Shown piece by piece: positions 55,861 to 64,000 of a stretch of 64,000 bases of DNA. This stretch comes from Muscardinus avellanarius (Eukaryota; Chordata; Mammalia; Rodentia; Gliridae). The notes beneath the pieces are model-generated. The model searched no databases. It saw only the letters and a list, made by a program, of their open reading frames with translations, and was not told where the DNA came from. The first letter of the stretch is position 1, and each line of letters starts with the position of its first letter. The DNA lies in the NCBI GenBank assembly GCA_963383645.1, contig OY726558.1, positions 183,947,634 to 184,011,633 on the forward strand, read 5' to 3'. Position numbers and translations under genes: made by a program.

Positions 55861-56149
55861 TGCCTAATCTACACTTACTAAATTGAACGTAATACCCTCA
55901 TATGGAATTTTGCTACTTCAATAGAAAAGATTATTTTTATTTTTTACAGTGTCATAACAATAAAGAAAACAGAAGGAGGGAACCATTTTCAAATATACCA
56001 GAATATTCTGTTTTTAACAAGGCCTGACGTTATCTAACAAGAGCCTATTCTGCTGGGTTTCTACCAGAATCCAACTCATCAGTGGAAAGGGAATAATTTA
56101 CTTCAGCAACCAGAAAGAAAATTCACATATCCTCCTTACTCTGCTTTTC

Positions 56150-57400
56150 TACACAAGAGAAGAGAAGTACCCAACTTCAGCCCACTGTAGCCATCCCATC
56201 CCTCCTGGGTGGATGGTGCTGAGAAATGCTTGTGAAGTTTTTAGACTTAAGGCCAAAATCCAGAACACTAACAATACCAAGTGTTGTGAGGATGTGGACA
56301 GCATGAATTTTTCCTTTTTTTTTTTTTTTGTGGTTCTGAGAATGGAACCCAGGGGCATTTGATCTCCAAGCTACATGCCCTGCCCTATTTTTTATTCTTT
56401 ATTTTGAAACAGGGTCTCACTAAGTTGTGGAGGGCCTCACTAAGTAGCTGAGGCTGTCCACGCCCTGACCTACTTTTTATTCTTTATTTTGAAACAGAGT
56501 CTCACTAAGTTGTGGAGGGCCTCACTAAGTAGCTGAGGCTGTCCGTGAACCTCGTTCCTCTGGTCTCAGCTTCCCAAATGCTGGGATTATAAGCGTGTGC
56601 CACCATGCCCGGCTACGAACTTCCAATCATTGCTGGTGAAAGTGTAAAATGACACAACTACTTTGAAAGACAGATTAGAAGTTTTGTTCTTTACAAAGAT
56701 AAATATATTTTTATTATATATTGCAGCAATAATTATGACACATAAATAAATTTAAAACACATGCTCATACTCAAACTGGCATATAGATATACGATGATAA
56801 TTAACAAAACTTGAATGAGGTGTAACTAAATTGTTCTATAGTTGGTGAATAAATTAAAAAGCTGTGGTATATCTAGACAGTGGACTACCAGCTAGAACTA
56901 AAAGGAAATGAACTATCAAACCATGAGAAAAAGCATGATAACCGTATATTACTAAGATAAATAAGCCAGTCACAAAGGGTTACATATGGTGTGATTCCAA
57001 TATAGCGTTCCAGAAAATGCACAATTATGACAGCAGCTAAAAAAAAATCAGTGGTGTCCAGGGCTTACAGCTGGGGATGAAAGATGAAAAATGAGATAGA
57101 AATGATTTGGGGGCAATTAAAACTACTTTGTACAATATTGTATTGGTGGATACTTGTTAGTACATATTTGTCTAAATTGAGTAGCGATAGCAATTTATAA
57201 TATAAATTATGGATTTTACATAATTATGATATAACACCACTGGTTCACCAGTTATAACAAATGTAAGTCTTGATGAGGTATGTTAATCTTTTGGAAGGTT
57301 ATTATGTACAGCAGGCAGGAATATACTGGAAATTTCTCTACCTTCCTTTCGGTTTTTACTATGAACCTAAAACTGTTAAATAGCAATTCTGAAGTACTTG
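56150..57400 (+). mobile_element. Ancient L1M ORF2 C-terminus and 3' UTR, sense, split by SINE
   Basis: AAGTGTTGTGAGGATGTGGA before the SINE and ATTGCTGGTGAAAGTGTAAA ATG after it form the classic ORF2 C-terminal block. Later come AAAGCTGTGGTATATCTAGA, CAGTGGACTACCAGC, ACTAAGATAAATAAGCCAGT, ACATATGGTGTGATTCC and a 3' end ATGAACCTAAAACTGTTAAA. All frames are broken. Confidence 0.82.
56310..56618 (-). mobile_element. Composite squirrel SINE, type I, with internal tandem duplication
   Basis: Poly-T tail, GAATGGAACCCAGGGGCATT, then the linker and left-half block (TTTTTATTCTTTATTTTGAA to CTGAGGCTGTCC) twice, at about 56383-56462 and 56470-56545, with GCCCTGACCTAC between. It ends GATTATAAGCGTGTGCCACC ATGCCCGGCT. 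Inserted into L1M. Confidence 0.93.
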
Positions 57401-57710
57401 CTTGTCACAAAGTAGGACATCTCAAACATATTATTTCTATTTGACAAAGAGATCCTACAAATGAATATAGGATATATCAAACATATTATATACAGATAAT
57501 GAAGTGATGTATTTTGGTATTTATCTATACCCTCATCTGTCTCCAGTATTTCTTTGCTTATCTTATTAGTGATAAGTACTTCAGGAAAAAAATCTCTTAT
57601 TTCTTAATGTGCTAAGTTTGTACAATTGTTTTCTTCTTATTTGCTTTATGGATTTCAAATGAAAATGGCTTGTGTTTTTTTGGGCAAGTTATATATACAT
57701 ATGTATAAAT
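57401..57710. other. Unclassified AT-rich DNA
   Basis: No element recognised. Confidence 0.35.
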
Positions 57711-57713
57711 TAA

Positions 57714-57756
<43 letters not shown>

Positions 57757-57950
57757 ACATGTTGAACCTCGGGGTCTTCTACCTCTCAGCTATACCCCCA
57801 GCCCTTTTTATTACTTTTTAATTTGAAACAGAATCATAAATTTGCTAAGGGCCTCATTAAATTGCAGAGGCTGGCTGTGAACCTGCAATCCTCCTGTTTC
57901 AACCTTCCAAGTACTTGGATTACAGGCACGTATCACCATGCCTAGCTCCA
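57711..57950 (-). mobile_element. Composite squirrel SINE, type I, (TG)n tail
   Basis: About 21 TG units (57713-57754) occupy the tail position, then GTTGAACCTCGGGGTCTTCT, CAGCTATACCCCCAGCCC, TTTAATTTGAAACAGAATCA, ACTTGGATTACAGGCACGTA. Minus-strand start AGCTAGGCATGGTGATACG. Confidence 0.87.
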
Positions 57951-58735
57951 TGACATTTATAAAGAGTCATTGAGTGTTTTGGGTAAGATGGGCTCAGCTT
58001 ACTTGATTTAATATGGAAATACATATTCAGAGCCATCTTTTATAACACTAACTATACATCTGCCATATTTACTTCAACTTTCCATTATGGAATGAACTAA
58101 TGGCATTATAGCTACTTAATTAGCTAGCCGTGTGCACTTTGAGGTATGATTAAGAATCACTGATCTCATCACTCTGAAAACTGTTGATTGGAGATTATAT
58201 ATATATATATTGAGAGTGCATAGTACATCTGCATAGAGAAGCAGCAGTACTGCTGCAAATCTTGTGCTATTTTTAAATTAATTTCAATAAAACTATGTGA
58301 ATGTTTCTGCATACTTACACTTTCATAAAAGAGAGTAAAAACATGGCATTATCACATTTAGAATGATTCCATTTAATGTGAATATGTGTTTTAATCAAAT
58401 ATATATAATTGTTACACACTATTTTTATAGATATATTTCCATAATGCATTAAATGCATTTATATGACTAATGTATACATATATACCTTCAAAAAGTGTTG
58501 CCTGTGTATTAGGTCAAAAGTCTGCAGAGTATTTTTACCTATGAACAACAACAACAAAATATGAGGATAAAATACTAGTTAAGTATTTATATTTTTACAG
58601 CAAAAAATATAATCAAGATAAAATTAAATGACCAAGCTTAGAGAAAAATTAATACCATCTTAGTACGTAATGTTGTTTGACAATACATGACATTTTGGTT
58701 AGTGAAGATCATAGTCAGGAAATATTTACATAGTA
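57951..58735. other. Unclassified AT-rich DNA
   Basis: A short (AT)n at 58197-58211. Otherwise nothing. Confidence 0.4.
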
Positions 58736-58737
58736 TA

Positions 58738-59655
58738 TATTTCTCTTTTAATTGGTACATTGCAATTATACATCATAATAGGTTAGTTGTGATGGAAACA
58801 TACATACACACAGCACTTATAAGTTATTTTTTTCCCCTCTGGGTACCACCTTGTTGCCTCCTCATCCCATACATAATATTGAAGTTAGTATCGATAACTT
58901 TATTTATTGATAACTTATTTGAAGTTTTCTTTATCAATTTACCTCTTTCCATCTCTTTCTCCAAATTCCTTTCCACTATTTTATATCTCCCCTTATTTAT
59001 TTATAGTCCTTTTCCTTAAATTAAATAGTATTTATTAAATTAATTACAATGTAATGACAGTTAAAGACTGAAGTTAGTATGTTACATGAAATTTACAATT
59101 ATAGACATCCTAAGAGAATTGTTTATCAATTTCTCTTGTTTCCATGTATCAGTGAAAACATATGACTTTCCACTTTCTGGGAATTACTAATTTCCTTTAG
59201 TACAATATGCTCCAGCTCCATCCATTGTCCTACAGATAACATGATTGTGTTCTTTTTCTGTGGCTGAATAAAATTCCATTGTGTGTATAGACCATAGTTT
59301 CAAAATCCATTCATCTGTTGTCAGACACCTAGGCTAATTTCATATTTTTAGTCATTGTAAATTGTGCTGCTATAAACACAGATATGTGCATATCCATATA
59401 ATACTCTGATTCACATCCCTTTGGGAAGATTCCCCAAGAGAGGTATAGCTGGGCTATATAGCATTTCTATTCCTGTCTTCTGAGGAAACTCCACACTAAC
59501 CTCCATAGTGGATACATAAATTTATAATCCCACCAGTCATGTATAAGAGTTCCTATTTGTCCACATACTAGCCAGAATTTATTATTATTTGTATTCTTGA
59601 TGATTGCCATTCTAACTGGAGTTAGATGAAAAGCTCAGTGTTGTTTCTATAATAA
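58738..59655 (-). mobile_element. L1 ORF2 C-terminus and 3' UTR, antisense, decayed
   Basis: TTTTAATTGGTACATTGCAA, TTATACATCATAATAGGTTA, CTTATTTGAAGTTTTCTTTA, then GGCTGAATAAAATTCCATTG, TCATTGTAAATTGTGCTGCT, ATAAACACAGATATGTGCAT, CCTTTGGGAAGATTCCCCAA, CTCCATAGTGGAT and TGATTGCCATTCTAACTGGA. An AT-rich patch at about 59020-59120 interrupts it. Antisense open frames here are not genes. Confidence 0.85.
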
Positions 59656-60300
59656 TGTTGCATGTAATTGATAACTAAGTTATTTACTTTTGAGGAAACA
59701 GTAATGGTAAAGATAAAAAGAGGTAGAATGCATCAAAAATTATAAAAAAGAAATTGTTTTAGATAATTAATTCAGTCATATAAAAATTTAGAGGATAGCA
59801 TTTATTGAGGAAAATATTTTGCCAAAAATGTGACACACAAGGACAACAAAAGCTATGATATTTATGAAATGGTAGGAAGAATGGAGAAGAAATATTGTTT
59901 TCTTATTTAGGACATGTGCATTTATAATTTTATTGTGGCTATCATAACTTGATCATTAAAATCCTGATGATCAGTCTAATCTTTTCTTTAATTATGGATT
60001 TCCAATGACCCCTAAAAGCTCTTTTCAAATCAATTGTTCAAATCTTAAATCTGGCCACAGGCTCGTACATTTGCAGTTTCTTACTACCTGGACCTTTTCG
60101 TTACCTTTCTGGGTAATGTTGTCTGCTGCTCTGTACTATATTTTTCTGTTTCCCTACATTTCTTAACTAGGTGTTTCTATCTAGTTCTAATCAGCAACCG
60201 TTCTTAAAAATGACTCACCATAGCAGAATTTCTCTTCTGGACTGTAAGGGCCTCCAAAATAATTTCCATACACCTTATTTTTGGTGGGCATTGTTAGCAG
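59656..60300. other. Unclassified AT-rich DNA
   Basis: Nothing recognised. Confidence 0.4.
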
Positions 60301-60304
60301 TGAT

Positions 60305-60640
60305 GCGTATTATGATCTGAATGTGTGCTCTCCCCCTGCCCGATTTACATGTTGAAGCCGAAACCCCAGTCTAGGTGTCTTAAGAAGGCGGGTGTTTGGG
60401 GGTGATTGGATCACAGGGGCTCGACCTACATGAGTGGGATCAGTGTCTTTATAAAACACCCTGAGGGAGTTTTCTCCTTCCTTCCATGAGAGGACACACA
60501 GAAGGTACCATCTAGGGAAGCAGGCCTTCACCAGACACAAAATGTGCTGGGCTGCACTCCTGCACTTCCTGATCTCCAGATCTGTGTGCAGTAAACTTCT
60601 GTTTACAAATTACAGCAGCCAAAGTGGACCAAGACAGTGC
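60305..60640 (+). mobile_element. ERVL-MaLR LTR (MLT1/MST-like)
   Basis: TATTATGATCTGAATGTGTG, ACATGTTGAAGCCGAAACCC CAGT, TTTGGGGGTGATTGGATCAC, GTGGGATCAGTGTCTTTATA AAA, TCCTTCCATGAGAGGACACA, CAGAAGGTACCATCTAGG, CCTTCACCAGACACAAAATG, TGATCTCCAGATCTGTG and AAACTTCTGTTTACAAATTA. The block order is that of MaLR LTRs (TATGTTGAAGCC, GGTGATTAGG, CCTTATAAAAG, CCATGTGAGGACACA, AATTTCTGTT). Solo LTR; no internal sequence adjoins. Confidence 0.83.
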
Positions 60641-61578
60641 CAACAGATGCCTTCTAAATATGAATGTCCTATGCAATCCCCTGCTTGAACACTCTCATTT
60701 CTTATTTTTAAGATGATTTTAGATTCCTATTAAAGCCAAAAGCATGTCACCACTTTCTGTTACTCCAGCCTTAGTTATACAAACTTTATCTTCAAGAGGT
60801 TTATTTTAACCTATAGGTGTCATTTTATCATGTTTAAATGCAAATATTCCATGTATTTCCCTTTCATGCCATATAGTAAATTATATTTTGTCTTTTCACC
60901 TAAAATATGACACAATATGCATGTTTATAACATTTTAATTAAAACAATTTAAATAAATGTCATAATAAACAGTATCTTAATGGGATCTAAAGTTTATAAA
61001 ATCCATTTGTTTTCTCTTTCATCCATCAAGTAACCAAGATTTATCTTATTTCATAATAATAAGATAAACCTAGAAGTATCCTCCTTCTTAGATATCACAA
61101 AATAGTGAATGTTATACCACTTAGACACTTACTGCAAAATGATACTTCACAATCAGTTCGATCAATATGTCTGTGTCTACATCCCCAAAGCGCAGGAGAG
61201 CAGGAAATTGCTAATTAGTCATACACTTTGGAAGACCAAGTGAAGTTCAGTTTGCCTGTATTATGAAAAAGAGCACAATGCTTTCAGTTTGATGTTGTGT
61301 TTCTGATAATATTTTTGTCTTCAAACTATTATTTTCTCTCCCTTTGAAATGGAACTAAAGTAACTTCATTGCCGATTACTCTTTTATTTTCCTTATAGGT
61401 ATTTACTCCACTTGATGAATTTTTATATTCTGCTTTTGACAAGTTAGGCAAACTAGCCTATTTTGATAGTATTCAGAAATGTATTGAAACATGATAATAT
61501 GTTTTTTTATTTACAATGATGCCTTCTATGAATTCATTTCAGTCAAACATTGGTAGCAATGATAAGATTATAGTTTAA
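60641..61578. other. Unclassified DNA, one candidate conserved patch
   Basis: 61130-61330 is repeat-free with balanced composition (for example TTGCTAATTAGTCATACACT). The rest is AT-rich without features. Confidence 0.35.
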
Positions 61579-61591
61579 AAATTTGAACCAA

Positions 61592-61800
61592 ATGCCGGGC
61601 GTGGTGGCACAGGCTTGTAATCCCCGAGCTTGGGAGGCAGAGACAGGAGGATCACGCAGGTTCGAAGCCAGTCTTGCTGGCTTAAGAGACCCTGTTTCAA
61701 AATAAAAATATAAAATAGGTCTGGGCGTGTAGCCTAGAGTTCAAAGGGCTTCTAGGAACCTCAGTACCACCAATAAAATTAAATTAAATTAAATTAAATT
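61592..61800 (+). mobile_element. Composite squirrel SINE, type II, (AAATT)n tail
   Basis: GCCGGGCGTGGTGGCACAGG, AGCTTGGGAGGCAGAGACAG, AGCCAGTCTTGCTGGCTTAA, GGTCTGGGCGTGTAGCCTAG, GGGCTTCTAGGAACCTCAGT and an AAATT repeat tail. Target duplication AAATTTGAACCAA at 61579-61591 and 61801-61813. Confidence 0.93.
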
Positions 61801-61813
61801 AAATTTGAACCAA

Positions 61814-62160
61814 TCATCCTAATTGCTATCATTAATTTAACTAAAATATGTCAGAACTTTATATTTTTCCAAACAAATATGAATATGAAATTGGTATGCC
61901 ATATCAAAATATAGAGAGCACGTATTATTATACATTCCTCTTTTTTTAAGCTTTCATCTAATTTTACCTTAGGAAAGAGGGCTGACAACAATGTCAAGAC
62001 CCATTTTTATTTTTAAATGAATGATAAAATTTTTAATTTAATTATTTTAAATGCATTCACTGCACACTACTACCATATGGATATGCACATTTATAGATTT
62101 TTTGTGATCTGATGTAAATGGTAATTATGCACTGCATTGGATATTTTGTAATTTATTATC
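61814..62160. other. Unclassified AT-rich DNA
   Basis: No element recognised. Confidence 0.4.
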
Positions 62161-62703
62161 AGTATTCTTTTATTTGTAATTGGTCATTATAATTATATAT
62201 AACGGTGAGATTAATAGCGATATATTCATACATGTACATAAGTAATTTGGTGGGTTTCATTCCTGGGTACTTATACTTCCCTACTCTCTTACCTCACCCT
62301 GATCCACTTCCTCTATTAAACTAGTTTTCCATCTATTTTGAGTAGCTTCATTTTTTATTTCTTTTTTCTCTAGCTTCCACATAGGCGAGGAAACAAACAA
62401 CCCTTGACTTTCTGAGTCTGTTTTTTGTCACTTACCTTGCTGTCCTTTAGTTCCATCCATTTACATGCAAGTGATATTTCTTCTTTTTTTTGTGGCTGAA
62501 TAAAACTTCATAGGGTATATATTCCACTTTTTTATCCATTCATCCATTGATGGAAACCTGGGCTGGTTCCACAACTTGGCACAAATAAATTGTGCTGATG
62601 TGTGTATTCATGTTTCACTATAGTAAGCTGACTTCGGTTCTTTTGAATAAATACTAAGGAGTGCTATATCTGGATTATGGTGGTTCCGTTTTTAGTCTTT
62701 TTT

Positions 62704-62908
62704 TTTTTTTTTTTTTTGGTGGTACTGGGGTTCCTGGAAGCCCTTCTACCTCCGGGCTACACTCCCAGACCTATTTTTGCATTTTTATTTGGAAACAGGG
62801 TCTCCTAAGCCAGCGCGCGCGGCTGGCTTCTAACCTGCGCGATCCTCCTGTCTCTGCCTCCCAACTCCCAAGCACGGGGATTACAAGCATGCGCCACCAC
62901 GCCCGGCC
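62704..62908 (-). mobile_element. Composite squirrel SINE, type II, nested in L1
   Basis: Poly-T tail, ACTGGGGTTCCTGGAAGCCC, TACCTCCGGGCTACACTCCC, CCAGCGCGCGCGGCTGGCTT (the enlarged GC motif also seen at 40751-40964), GATTACAAGCATGCGCCACC and minus-strand start GCCGGGCGTGGTGGC. TTTAGTCTTTTTT lies at 62691-62703 and 62909-62921. A CCCAACTCCCAAGCA duplication of about 7 bases lies in the left half. Confidence 0.94.
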
Positions 62909-63598
62909 TTTAGTCTTTTTTTAAAGAACCTCCATAATGACCTCCATAGTGCTTGTACTAATTTACAGTCCCATGAATAGTGCATAAGTGTTCCTTTTCT
63001 CCAGGTCCTTGAAAACTTTTATTGTTACTTGTATTACTTATTGTTACTTGTGTTACTTATTTTATTGTTCCTGATGACTACCATGTTCATTGGAATTAGA
63101 TGGAATTTCAGTGTAGTTTTGACTTGCACATCCTTGCTTGCTAATGATGTTGGCTATTTTTCATATATTGTTGAGCATCTTTTCAGATATTTGTTAGCCA
63201 TTTCTATTTTGTCTTTTGAGAAACGACTCTTTAGTTATTTGTCTACGTATTGATTGGTGATTTTTTTAGTTATTTATATATGCTGGATATTAATTCTTCT
63301 GCCAGAAGAGTAGCTGGCAAAGATTTTTCTCTGATTTTGTAGTGTCTTTCTTTATTAATTTTTTCCTTGTTTTGTTACTCTACAAAAAGCTTTTTAATTT
63401 GATACTATACCAGTTATTCATTCTTGATTTTACTTCTTGAGCTTGTAGGGGTTCTATTGAGAAAATCAGTGTCTATGCCTGTAAGTTGTAGTGTGGATTC
63501 TATACATTCGTCTAGCAATTGAAGTTTATGGTCTAATTAATTCCCAGGTCTTTGATCTATTTCGAGTTGATTTTTGTGCAGGGTGAAAGATAGAGATC

Positions 63599-63604
<6 letters not shown>

Positions 63605-63656
<52 letters not shown>
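63605..63656. repeat. (TG)n microsatellite inside L1
   Basis: About 25 TG units between L1 ORF2 blocks that are normally close together. Confidence 0.95.
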
Positions 63657-63657
<1 letters not shown>

Positions 63658-63810
63658 CCAGTTCTACCAATACCATTTGTTAAAAAAGGCTGTCTTTTCT
63701 CATATATATGCTTTTGATGACTTGTTGAGGACAAGATAACTTTCTCTCTTTTGGTTTATCTGTCCGTCTTCTATTCTACTTCATTGGTTTATAATCACAG
63801 TGTCACAATA

Positions 63811-64000
63811 TACATAGTATTATACCCATTTAGAGGGTGCTGAAAAAGTAAAGGGGGATAAAAATAACTTCTGGTACAATGAGGGGCATTGACTAAAAAA
63901 TAAAGGGGCAGTGGAAGCACTCATTGGGAGGCATTGAGTAATTTATTTTCTGAAGAGGGGGTGATAATCTAATAAATTTGGGAATCTATGCTGTACATGA
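63811..64000. other. Unclassified window end
   Basis: Purine-rich patches (AGTAAAGGGGGATAAAAATA). Nothing recognised. Confidence 0.35.

Larger units (their letters stand above)
62165..63810 (-). mobile_element. L1 ORF2 C-terminal half and 3' UTR, antisense, with nested SINE and (TG)n
   Basis: TTGTAATTGGTCATTATAAT tail end, CTTGACTTTCTGAGTCTGTT, GTGGCTGAATAAAACTTCAT, TTCATCCATTGATGGAAACC, CTCCATAGTGCTTGTACTAA, TGATGACTACCATGTTCATT, ATTAGATGGAATTTCAGTGT, TTCGAGTTGATTTTTGTGCA and AGTTCTACCAATACCATTTG follow inverted ORF2 order, with the same blocks as the 41.2-42.3-kb L1 but more decayed. Interrupted by the SINE at 62704-62908 and by TG repeats at 63605-63656. Confidence 0.88.

Noticed and set aside
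1..64000. CRISPR arrays, operons, phage or bacterial features
   Set aside because: SINE/L1/MIR content shows mammalian nuclear DNA; regular repeats here are microsatellites or SINE tails without spacers.

Overview
This is AT-rich mammalian nuclear DNA. I could support no protein-coding exon, no structural RNA gene and no CpG island. The organism is most likely a squirrel-family rodent (Sciuridae: ground squirrel, marmot or relative). The main evidence is about 35 copies of a composite SINE. Its left half is 7SL/B1-like and begins near GCCGGGCGTGGTGGCGCACG. An A-rich linker joins it to an ID-like, tRNA-derived right half. This is the architecture known for squirrel SINEs of the MEN / B1-dID type. 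The L1 3' ends form one recurring lineage, and the ancient mammalian repeats MIR, L2, MER5A and L1M are also present. The window is therefore intergenic or deep-intronic.

Layout. 1-5.9 kb: SINEs, a solo gammaretrovirus-like LTR (2762-3238) with a perfect 4-bp target duplication, and a site hit twice (2292-2619). 5.9-11 kb: mostly unique DNA with one MIR, simple repeats and one L1 3' end. 11-19 kb: SINE cluster, L1 pieces in both orientations and a MER5A. 19-24 kb: mostly unclassified, with L1 3' ends at 22.1-23.2 kb. 24-30 kb: old L1M pieces, a self-complementary TG/CG/CA microsatellite and degenerate SINEs. 30-35 kb: SINE cluster and a long polypyrimidine tract. 35-40 kb: L1 3' ends in both orientations. 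40.7-42.3 kb: the best preserved L1 fragment, antisense and 5'-truncated, with a perfect 16-bp target duplication and a SINE nested in it. 43-50 kb: L1, L1M, MIR, SINE and an LTR-like element. 50-56 kb: the least repeat-dense part, with a conserved-element candidate and an unusual palindromic rearrangement (54.51-54.68 kb) linked to a near-identical 57-bp copy 2.3 kb upstream. 56-64 kb: L1M with a SINE carrying an internal duplication, further L1 fragments and a MaLR-type LTR.

No genes act together here. The recognisable machinery is retroposon debris. SINE and L1 tails and target duplications fit L1-driven target-primed reverse transcription, and several nested insertions give relative ages. 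Short open reading frames throughout are either retroposon-encoded (L1 ORF2 C-terminus) or chance frames in AT-rich or simple-repeat DNA. I did not find a new biological system. The most unusual items are the 54.5-kb palindrome, a SINE lineage with a rewritten tRNA-half promoter, and three SINE copies truncated at the same internal base. Family assignments come from memory of consensus motifs, not from a database search, and most element edges without target duplications are good only to about 10-30 bases.
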